A program made the position numbers and the translations under genes. A stretch of 18,700 nt of DNA from NCBI GenBank assembly GCA_036266155.1, contig DATANR010000297.1, positions 1 through 18,700 on the forward strand, written 5' to 3'. This DNA is from SIAJ01 sp036266155 (GTDB lineage Bacteria > Planctomycetota > Planctomycetia > Gemmatales > Gemmataceae). Positions 13,301 through 18,700 of this stretch are shown piece after piece (position 1 is the stretch's first letter; every line of letters starts with the position of its first letter). The notes beneath the pieces were generated by a model. The model saw nothing but the letters and a program-made list of their open reading frames with translations. It was not told the DNA's origin and did not search any database.

Positions 13301-14134
13301 ATGCTCCACCGGATCGCCATCCTTCTGCCGTTCTTCCTGGGCGCGGCCGCGCTGAACGCCGACGAGCCGAAGTTCGAAGTCGAGAAGCACAACAACCTCT
13401 CGTACAACTCGGCCAAGGACGCCGATCCCGTCAGGCACCAGCTCGACCTGTACGTGCCCAAGGGCGCCAAGAACTACCCCGTCATGGTGTTCGTCCACGG
13501 CGGCAAGTGGACGTCGGGCAAAAAGGAACTCTATGCCCCGCTGGGCGAGACCTTTGCCAAGCAAGGGATCGGGACGGCCGTCATCAACTATCGGCTCAGC
13601 GATTCCAAAGGCACGATCAAGCACCCGGACCACATCCACGATGTAGCCAAGGCCGTCGCCTGGGTGAAGGCGAACTGCGGCAAGTACGGCGGCGACAAGG
13701 ACCATCTGTTCCTCAGCGGCCACTCTGCCGGCGGGCACCTGGTCGCACTGCTCGCACTCGACGAAAGCTATCTGAAGGCCGAGGGCTGCTCCACACGCGA
13801 TATCTGCGGCGTGACCGCGGTCAGCGGGGTCTACACAATCCCCACGATTGGGTTTGGCAACGTCTTCGGCACCGAAGAGGAAGTGTGCAAGGCGGCCAGC
13901 CCCATTAACCACGTCAAGGGCCATCACCCGCCCTTCCTGATCGCTTACGGCACCAAGGATTTCCCGTTCATGGACCTGATGGCGGAAGACCTGGGTAAGA
14001 AGCTCAAGCAAGCCAAGTGCGATGCCACGGTCATGAAGCTCGAACGCGACCACTACTCCATCATCATCGAGATGGGCACCAAGGCCAGCGACGAGCTGGA
14101 CCAGGCCATGGTCAAGTTCATGACGCGCAAGTGA
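13301..14134 (+). CDS. Secreted alpha/beta hydrolase (esterase/lipase, BD-FAE type)
   Basis: The 277-residue product has a signal peptide, MLHRIAILLPFFLGAAALNA, with cleavage about residue 20, and an alpha/beta hydrolase domain. The catalytic features are the oxyanion motif FVHGGKW (64-70), nucleophile elbow GHSAG with S142, acid D220 in AYGTKDF and H251 in ERDHYSII. This arrangement fits carboxylesterases of the hormone-sensitive-lipase/BD-FAE type, which hydrolyse carbohydrate or other small esters; the substrate is not known. Two in-frame ATGs are possible, at 13274 and 13301; I prefer 13301 because it gives the clean signal, with GAGTG about seven bases upstream. A TACAAT at 13263-13268, 33 bases upstream of 13301, could be a -10 box. 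The gene starts 52 bases after the phosphorylase stop. The longer upstream frame (13040) overlaps the phosphorylase and is not real. Confidence 0.92.
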   Translation: MLHRIAILLPFFLGAAALNADEPKFEVEKHNNLSYNSAKDADPVRHQLDLYVPKGAKNYPVMVFVHGGKWTSGKKELYAPLGETFAKQGIGTAVINYRLSDSKGTIKHPDHIHDVAKAVAWVKANCGKYGGDKDHLFLSGHSAGGHLVALLALDESYLKAEGCSTRDICGVTAVSGVYTIPTIGFGNVFGTEEEVCKAASPINHVKGHHPPFLIAYGTKDFPFMDLMAEDLGKKLKQAKCDATVMKLERDHYSIIIEMGTKASDELDQAMVKFMTRK

Positions 14135-14137
14135 GGT
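14133..14137 (+). promoter_or_regulatory. Ribosome binding site of the GTG-start gene
   Basis: GAGGT overlaps the stop codon TGA of the hydrolase gene (14132-14134) and lies five bases before GTG at 14143. It supports a GTG start for the following gene and suggests coupling between the two. Confidence 0.65.
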
Positions 14138-14142
14138 CGAAC

Positions 14143-15048
14143 GTGCCGACTGGTGAAGAACACTCGTATCTATTGGCCCGGTCGTCCCTTGATGACTTCC
14201 TGAGCTTCATGTCCGGCTACGCCACGGATGCAGCTGCCAGCGACCGCGGCCGGCTGGTCGCGGTCTGGAAGGCGGCCGCCGAGCGCATGGAGCATCTGCG
14301 CGACACCGATCCTGAACATGCGGATGGGGCGACGATCGAGCCGTTGGCGTTGGCACTCCGACCGTTGATCGCCCGCGTCGAGGCCGATCCGATCTTTAAG
14401 CGGGCCTTCAACGACGCTCCCTATGAAATCGCCACGGTCGATCTCGACCCGGTGGTCGCGTCGCAGAAGCTCGTTTGCCTCGAGCACGTGCGCCGGCTTC
14501 AGGCCCAGCTCGGCCAGAACCCGTCGGCGGAAGCGCTTTTTCGTTTCTGCCTGCCGTTCGACCGAGAACCGCCGGATCATCGGGCAAGCCGGATCGGCGA
14601 CGACGAGTTCGCCTTCGTCTCCGAGTCGAGCGACCTGCGCTTCTTGGAAGCCGTCAAACTTCGTCCGGATCAGATCACTGGCTACCAGCCCGTCGGTCCG
14701 ATCGCGGGCGTCGTCGCCCTGGTCGTCGGTTTCGGTTCAAACTATCTGAATGTGCTTTCAATCAACGGCCGGCACATCCTGAACAACGGCAACCACCGGG
14801 CATGTGCCTTGTGGGATGCCGGCATCCGCCGCGTGCCATGCGTGGTGCAAACGCTGACGCACCCCGACGAGATCGACGTTCATGCCCCGCGTGCGGTCAA
14901 GCGTGATCCGGAACTCTACCTTACTGGCCCGCGACCGCCGCTGGTGGGCGACTACTTCGACCCCGTGTTGGCCCATCGGCATTTCGTGGCGCTGACGCGC
15001 AAGCAAGTGCGTGTGAGTTACTCGATCGAAGAGAAGGACATGCCCTGA
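14143..15048 (+). CDS. ParB/sulfiredoxin-like domain protein of unknown function
   Basis: No ATG lies in the region between the hydrolase stop and the coding part; I choose the GTG at 14143 because GAGGT precedes it and upstream in-frame sequence lies within the hydrolase gene. The 301-residue product has no signal or membrane segment. Residues 1-150 are helix-rich (DDFLSFMSGYATDAA, LVAVWKAAAERMEHL, LEHVRRLQAQLG). The C-terminal half contains VLSINGRHILNNGNHRACALWDAGIRRVPCV (read as pieces at 205-233), in which NGNHRACAL matches the phosphate- or nucleotide-binding motif (xGxHRxxA) of ParB/Srx folds. I know no named family. It might bind a nucleotide or DNA, or be a kinase-like ParB relative; these are inferences. 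No ParA or other segregation partner is near. It is 8 bases after a secreted hydrolase, which gives no clue. Confidence 0.75.
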   Translation: MPTGEEHSYLLARSSLDDFLSFMSGYATDAAASDRGRLVAVWKAAAERMEHLRDTDPEHADGATIEPLALALRPLIARVEADPIFKRAFNDAPYEIATVDLDPVVASQKLVCLEHVRRLQAQLGQNPSAEALFRFCLPFDREPPDHRASRIGDDEFAFVSESSDLRFLEAVKLRPDQITGYQPVGPIAGVVALVVGFGSNYLNVLSINGRHILNNGNHRACALWDAGIRRVPCVVQTLTHPDEIDVHAPRAVKRDPELYLTGPRPPLVGDYFDPVLAHRHFVALTRKQVRVSYSIEEKDMP

Positions 15049-15071
15049 AGAGCAACGCCGTGACAGCTCTT

Positions 15072-15149
15072 GGCGAGCGTCGGGGCGTAAGCCGACGTGT
15101 CCGCCTCGGATCAGGGTTGGCACGTCGGGCTTACGCCTCGACGCTCGCC
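15072..15149. repeat. Inverted repeat element, GGCGAGCG family
   Basis: Arms 15072-15099 and 15121-15149 match in reverse complement apart from one substitution and one extra base. They start GGCGAGCG and contain CGTAAG at position 15 of the arm. The spacer is 21 bases. The element lies between the ParB-like gene and the cytochrome gene. The same end and core at the same offset are present in the element at 17051-17117. Confidence 0.85.
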
Positions 15150-15222
15150 TTGATTGTGCTTTTGCAAGTAGTCCTAAGGGCAGCGGTCAGCAAACTCGAT
15201 GTAATGATCGCAACATATCCCG

Positions 15223-15251
15223 TGAACACCCAGGGGGCCTTGTCCGATAAT
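15223..15251 (+). promoter_or_regulatory. Possible sigma-70-type promoter of the cytochrome fusion gene
   Basis: TGAACA (15223-15228), 17 bases, then GATAAT (15246-15251) resembles TTGACA-N17-TATAAT with 4 and 5 of 6 matches. It would start transcription about 45 bases before the ATG at 15304. Planctomycete promoters are poorly defined, so this is tentative. Confidence 0.3.
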
Positions 15252-15289
15252 AAAGGATGCACGTCGCCGCGCAGTTCGCGGTGAACGCC

Positions 15290-15295
15290 AGGAGG
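15290..15295 (+). promoter_or_regulatory. Strong ribosome binding site of the cytochrome fusion gene
   Basis: AGGAGG lies eight bases before the ATG at 15304. It selects this start over the TTG at 15298, which is only two bases from the site. Confidence 0.85.
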
Positions 15296-15303
15296 GTTTG
15301 CGA

Positions 15304-17046
15304 ATGCGTCCCGAGTCCGGCATCCGTGTTCGTCGCCTGCTTGCGGGCCTCATCGCCGTTGTCGCGTTCGCCATCGCCTGGATTGCCTTTTTTCGCCAGG
15401 AAGCCGATCCGCCGCAACTTACCGCGGCGCCCGAGTCGAAGGTCGAGCCGCAGCTTCTCTTCGACAAATGGCCCAAGGGCAATCCGGATCTGGTGATCGT
15501 CCTTACCGGCCAGATGCACGGCTACCTCCAAAAATGCGGCTGCTCGCATCCCCAAAAGGGCGGGCTCGAACGGCGCTATAACTTCATCGAGTCGCTCAAG
15601 GCCCGCGGCTGGGAGGTCATCGGTCTCGACGTTGGCGATGTGCCGCATCCGTTGCCGTACACACCGACAAAAGAGCAAACGCTTGCCAAATACGAGACGG
15701 CCATGCAGGCCATGAAGCTGATGGGCTATAAGGCCACGGCCGTCGGCCGCGAAGAACTCGCGATGCCCCTCCAGGACGCCCTATCGAAATACACGCTGCA
15801 GACTGGGAACGAATACCCGAAGGTCCTCGCGGCCAACATTGCCAACAAAAAGGATTTTCCCGATACGAACGGCGGGTCGACGCTGACCGAATCCGACATC
15901 TTCACGACCAAGGGCGGCCTCAAGGTAGGCGTCATCGGCGTCGCCGGGATGGAAGTGACGAATCGAACCATCGACAGCTCGGTCAAGTTCGATGGGAATC
16001 CCGCCGCCGTCGTGGCCAAGACGCTCAAGACCTGGGCCGACAAGTCCACTGACGTGAACGTGCTTCTCTACCAGGGACCGATCAAGTGGACCGACCCGAC
16101 GGGGCGAAAGGTCGACGCGACCACCGCTGCCGAAGGATTTCCGGCCTTCCACATCGTCCTGTGCAAGATGCCGGAGAACGCCGAGGCCGACGCTCCGGAT
16201 ATGCCGACCGTAGTGAATGACGGCAAGACGATGATTTGTCAGGTCGGCCAAAAGGGTCAGAACGTCGGCGTCATCGGCGTGTTCAAGGGGCCCAAGGGGA
16301 CCGAGTACTTCTATCAGCGCGTCACCATGTCCGAGGAGTTCGAGACGCCGCCGGACAAGGAAAAGGGGCACCCGATCCTCAAGCTGCTCCAGGATTATTC
16401 GGATACCGTGAAGGACAACGATTACCTGTCCGAGATGGCCAAGCGGAAGAAACTGCACTCCGTTCAAGCGCTGCCGAACCACGCGAAGGCCGAGTATGTC
16501 GGCGACGCCAAGTGCGTCGCGTGTCACAAGGACGAAATGGCCGTCTGGCAGAAGACGAAACACGCCGGCGCCTACAACGCGCTGGCAGTGTTAGCCAAGA
16601 ACCCGAAGGGCCGCAATTTCGACGGCGAGTGCATCATCTGCCACACGGTCGGCTACGACTTCAAGACGGGATTCGTGAACCAGAAGCAAACTCCTAATCT
16701 GATGAACGTTCAATGTGAATCGTGTCACGGGCCATCTAGCCTGCACGTCGACGAGGAGACGGTGAACCTGAAGAAGAACAAAGGCCAGACGCACGCCTTC
16801 ACGATGTCGCTGAGCCCTTGGAAAGTGAATGGCCAAGGCGCGATGCCGTCGCTCAAGAGGCTCGAAGCGATGGTCAAGGAGCCTGACCCAACCAAACGCG
16901 AAGCAATCCTAACGCCTGCGGAAAACCATACCTATCTGGCGGTGTATCAGGTGTGCTACAAGTGCCACGACCAGGACAACGACCCTAAGTTTAAGCTGGA
17001 AAGTTACTGGCCGAACGTCGTGCACACGGGGCTGAAGAAGAAGTAA
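15304..17046 (+). CDS. Membrane-anchored tetrahaem cytochrome c with degenerate 5'-nucleotidase-like domain
   Basis: The 580-residue product has an N-terminal anchor (RRLLAGLIAVVAFAIAWIAFF, about 10-30). Residues about 60-345 follow the UshA/5'-nucleotidase metallophosphoesterase layout: a strand LVIVLTGQMHG (around 64-73), KCGCSHPQKGGLERR with C78 and C80, VIGLDVGDV (D109, D112), KATAVGREE (G148-E151) and MICQVGQKGQNVGVIGV. The metal-binding motifs of active members are not kept: NDxHG reads GQMHG, GNHE reads GREE and no GHxH is present, so hydrolase activity is unlikely. The C-terminal part is a cytochrome c554-like domain with four CxxCH haem sites, CVACH (404), CIICH (443), CESCH (471) and CYKCH (551). 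It would sit on the outer face of a membrane and carry electrons; the partner is unknown. AGGAGG upstream and an upstream promoter candidate suggest its own transcription unit. Confidence 0.9.
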   Translation: MRPESGIRVRRLLAGLIAVVAFAIAWIAFFRQEADPPQLTAAPESKVEPQLLFDKWPKGNPDLVIVLTGQMHGYLQKCGCSHPQKGGLERRYNFIESLKARGWEVIGLDVGDVPHPLPYTPTKEQTLAKYETAMQAMKLMGYKATAVGREELAMPLQDALSKYTLQTGNEYPKVLAANIANKKDFPDTNGGSTLTESDIFTTKGGLKVGVIGVAGMEVTNRTIDSSVKFDGNPAAVVAKTLKTWADKSTDVNVLLYQGPIKWTDPTGRKVDATTAAEGFPAFHIVLCKMPENAEADAPDMPTVVNDGKTMICQVGQKGQNVGVIGVFKGPKGTEYFYQRVTMSEEFETPPDKEKGHPILKLLQDYSDTVKDNDYLSEMAKRKKLHSVQALPNHAKAEYVGDAKCVACHKDEMAVWQKTKHAGAYNALAVLAKNPKGRNFDGECIICHTVGYDFKTGFVNQKQTPNLMNVQCESCHGPSSLHVDEETVNLKKNKGQTHAFTMSLSPWKVNGQGAMPSLKRLEAMVKEPDPTKREAILTPAENHTYLAVYQVCYKCHDQDNDPKFKLESYWPNVVHTGLKKK

Positions 17047-17050
17047 CAGA

Positions 17051-17117
17051 GGCGAGCGGAGCACCGTAAGGTGCCCGATAATGTCATTATCGGGCACCTT
17101 ACGGTGCTCCGCTCGCC
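17051..17117. terminator. Perfect 33-bp palindrome between convergent genes, likely bidirectional terminator or repeat element
   Basis: Arms 17051-17083 and 17085-17117 are exact reverse complements separated by one T (17084). The arms start GGCGAGCGGAGCACCGTAAG. The element fills the gap between the cytochrome stop (17046) and the stop of the minus-strand gene (17122). Its transcript would form a very stable hairpin in either direction, although no U-tract follows. It shares GGCGAGCG and CGTAAG at the same arm offsets with the element at 15072-15149. Confidence 0.8.
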
Positions 17118-17121
17118 CGAG

Positions 17122-17523
17122 CTATCGCTTCGGCGGCTTGCTTGCCACCGGCGAGCTGATTGCTTCTACCGTCAGGCCGCCCTTGCCATCCGACTTGATC
17201 GCGTAGAGCACGTTCTCGTTGGGCGCCGGACCAGCCAGCCGGCCCGTGAACAGCGGCTTGTCCGGCTTCGTCGAATCGGCGATAGTGAACGTCCGTTTAT
17301 TGCTGGTGGGCGGCGTCTCACGGACCGTTTCGTTAGCAAAAATCTTTTGCGGCTTGCCGGGCCGGGCCGTCGAACCCGCTGGCGTAGTCTCTTGAACAAT
17401 GAGCGTCAGAGCGGTGTCGTTGCGGAAACCCATCCACCCGTTTTGTGCGCATGCGGGGGCGGCGAGGCAAAGCAGCGAAATTAGGAGAGCGGCGGTTCGG
17501 AAGCAGCAAAGCTTGGAGAACAT
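17122..17523 (-). CDS. Small secreted protein of a planctomycete-type uncharacterised family
   Basis: From the ATG at 17523 the product has 133 residues and a clear signal peptide, MFSKLCCFRTAALLISLLCL through APACA, with cleavage likely around residue 26. The mature part contains NGWMGFRNDTALTLIVQET (28-46), then KPQKIFANETVRETPP, KRTFTIADSTKPDKPLFTGRL and a final strand ENVLYAIKSDGKGGLTVEAI. Secreted proteins with a W-x-G-F-R-N-D-T segment followed by a 'V.D...P..LF' strand recur in planctomycetes, from general recollection; the function is unknown. The frame is open up to 17706, but that extension is Arg-rich and lacks a signal, so the short start is chosen. There is no Shine-Dalgarno; instead a perfect 6-bp hairpin (17528-17543) lies just upstream of the start. 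It is convergent with the cytochrome gene and divergent from ThuA. Confidence 0.75.
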   Translation of the reverse strand: MFSKLCCFRTAALLISLLCLAAPACAQNGWMGFRNDTALTLIVQETTPAGSTARPGKPQKIFANETVRETPPTSNKRTFTIADSTKPDKPLFTGRLAGPAPNENVLYAIKSDGKGGLTVEAISSPVASKPPKR

Positions 17524-17527
17524 GGGA

Positions 17528-17543
17528 GGGTCCCATTGGACCC
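17528..17543 (-). promoter_or_regulatory. Small hairpin directly upstream of the secreted-protein start
   Basis: GGGTCC (17528-17533) and GGACCC (17538-17543) pair around CATT. On the minus strand the hairpin ends four bases before the ATG at 17523, in the place of a ribosome binding site. A role in translation is a guess. Confidence 0.35.
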
Positions 17544-17720
17544 GATAGCTCGGCCACCGGCCGATGAATGGACCGAGTCCATTACGAGGACGGTCCCGCT
17601 CTCGGCACTTGCGCGGAGAAAATTGAACTTTTCTCGCACTTTCTCGCCATTTGCTCTTCGACCGCAAAGCTGTAGTTTGCTCGTAAGCCCTCCCGCGAAT
17701 TCCCACCCCAGGACTCTCCC

Positions 17721-18668
17721 ATGCGCAAACACCTGCTGCTCGCCGCGCTTTCGATGCTGCTCGTCGTGCCCGCGAGTCGGGCCGCCGACCCTTACGACCA
17801 ATCGAAGGTCCCGCTCGAAGTCGAGCCGCCGGCCGACTTCAAGGGGAAGAAGATCGTCCTCGTCGCCGGCAGCAAGAGCCACGGCCCCGGCGACCATGAG
17901 TTCTTTGCCGGCACCGCGATCCTCGTCGATCTGCTCAAGCAGAACGGCGTTTGGCCGGTCATGGCCCGCGATGGTTGGCCGAAGAACGAAAAGATCTTCG
18001 ACGGCGCCGCCGCGTTCGTCTTCTACATGGACGGCGGCGGCGGCCATCCGGTCATCAAGCCGGAACGCATGGAGAGGCTGCAAAAATACCTCGACAAGGG
18101 CGTCGGCTGGGTCAACATCCACTACGCCGTCGAGTACCCGAAGGAACCGGGGCAACGGGTTCTGAGCTGGATGGGCGGCTATTACGAGACCGGCTACTCG
18201 ATCAACCCGCATTGGGACGCGGAGATTCGCTCGCTGCCGAAGCACGCGATCACGAGTGGCGTGAAGCCGTTCGTACTGCGTGACGAGTGGTACTACAACA
18301 TGCGTTTCCGCGACGACATGAAGGGCGTGACGCCGATCCTGACGGCCATCCCGCCGGACAACACGCGCGGCACCAAGGCGGCCAAGGAACACCCCGGCCG
18401 GCCCGAGCACATGGCCTGGGCCTATGATCGCGAAGACGGCGGCCGCGGCTTCGGCTTCACCGGCGCCCACTTCCATCGCAACTGGGCCGACGAGAACTTC
18501 CGCCGGGTGGTGGTCAACGCTATCCTCTGGTCGGCTAAGATCGACATTCCTGAGGGTGGGGCCAAAGTCGAGTTCGATCCGGCAGATTTGAACAAGAACC
18601 TCGACAAGAAGGGTTCCGGCGAGTTCAAGCCGATCACGCCGCCCGAGGCGAAGACGCCGAAGCAGTGA
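17721..18668 (+). CDS. Secreted ThuA-domain protein
   Basis: The 315-residue product has a signal peptide, MRKHLLLAALSMLLVVPASRA, followed by AADPYDQSKV. The ThuA domain (trehalose-utilisation-like, a class I glutamine amidotransferase fold) starts at about 42 with KKIVLVAGSKSHGPGDHEF and continues with AAAFVFYMDGGGGHPVI, VGWVNIHYAVEYP, WMGGYYETGYSINPHW, HAITSGVKPFVLRDEWYYN and the family ending HMAWAYDREDGGRGFGFTGAHFHRNWADENFRRVVVNAILW. The family lacks a known activity in planctomycetes, where secreted ThuA proteins often occur with Gfo/Idh oxidoreductases in sugar metabolism; a Gfo/Idh gene is in this window but about 10 kb away. The C-terminal tail is Lys/Pro-rich. No strong ribosome binding site is seen before the ATG. 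The long minus-strand frame at 17481-18476 is a shadow. Confidence 0.95.
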   Translation: MRKHLLLAALSMLLVVPASRAADPYDQSKVPLEVEPPADFKGKKIVLVAGSKSHGPGDHEFFAGTAILVDLLKQNGVWPVMARDGWPKNEKIFDGAAAFVFYMDGGGGHPVIKPERMERLQKYLDKGVGWVNIHYAVEYPKEPGQRVLSWMGGYYETGYSINPHWDAEIRSLPKHAITSGVKPFVLRDEWYYNMRFRDDMKGVTPILTAIPPDNTRGTKAAKEHPGRPEHMAWAYDREDGGRGFGFTGAHFHRNWADENFRRVVVNAILWSAKIDIPEGGAKVEFDPADLNKNLDKKGSGEFKPITPPEAKTPKQ

Positions 18669-18700
18669 GATCCGTGGAGCCCGACGCGCCAGCGAGGTTT

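Noticed and set aside
13280..14053. 257-codon minus-strand frame
   Set aside because: It lies opposite the alpha/beta hydrolase, whose catalytic triad and signal peptide are clear.
8882..14142. Identical 14-base string AAGTGAGGTCGAAC at 8882-8895 and 14129-14142, both spanning a stop codon
   Set aside because: One chance repeat of this length is roughly expected in a window of this size, and the flanks do not match further.
15781..16563. 260-codon minus-strand frame
   Set aside because: It is antiparallel to the cytochrome fusion gene and has no motif.
17481..18476. 331-codon open frame on the minus strand
   Set aside because: It is antiparallel to the ThuA gene and contains compositionally biased Val/Arg/Asp-rich sequence without motifs.
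1..18700. tRNA, rRNA, CRISPR array, transposase or phage genes
   Set aside because: I looked for cloverleaf ends, regularly spaced direct repeats and recombinase motifs and found none that I could support.

Overview
The window looks like a chromosomal segment of a G+C-rich planctomycete, most likely from the Gemmata/Gemmataceae side of the phylum. The clues are an LEDRATPA-type N-terminus on a large secreted repeat protein, a Tat-exported Gfo/Idh oxidoreductase, a secreted ThuA-domain protein, DUF1579, DUF4058 and Uma2 proteins, and a 5'-nucleotidase-like/multihaem cytochrome fusion. Placement rests on family recognition only; no rRNA or tRNA gene is present to confirm it. I see no phage, plasmid, transposase or CRISPR.

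Layout. (1) 1-1268, minus: the N-terminal part of a beta-solenoid-like repeat protein cut by the window edge, followed by a 743-base gene-free stretch with several inverted repeats. (2) 2012-3301: enolase. (3) 3302-6736: six alternating genes (DUF4058, a secreted protein, Uma2, a membrane-anchored protein, a TIGR01777-type epimerase), whose convergent neighbours end within 0-6 bases of each other. (4) 6850-8887: Gfo/Idh oxidoreductase (minus) and a DUF1579 protein (plus), divergent. (5) 8963-11606: an ABC-2 type exporter, in which ATPase and permease genes are separated by a small protein and a retropepsin-like aspartic protease gene. The last three genes overlap by ATGA, so they look translationally coupled. 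(6) 11680-13248: cytidylate-kinase-like protein and purine nucleoside phosphorylase. (7) 13301-15048: secreted alpha/beta hydrolase and a ParB/Srx-like protein. (8) 15304-17046: membrane-anchored tetrahaem cytochrome with a degenerate nucleotidase-like domain. (9) 17122-18668: a small secreted protein (minus) and a ThuA-domain protein (plus).

The most striking feature is the set of inverted-repeat elements scattered through the window. Most sit at gene junctions, several of them directly against a start or stop codon. One 81-bp element lies in frame inside the purine nucleoside phosphorylase gene and adds 27 residues, much as Rickettsia palindromic elements do. Two others (15072-15149 and 17051-17117) share end and core sequence and so look like members of one family; the second has perfect 33-base arms around one base.

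The best candidates for something undescribed are the coding palindrome, the protease pair inside the ABC operon, and the nucleotidase-fold/tetrahaem fusion that has lost its metal-binding residues. No coherent new defence or mobile system is evident; most other genes are ordinary planctomycete housekeeping or secreted functions.
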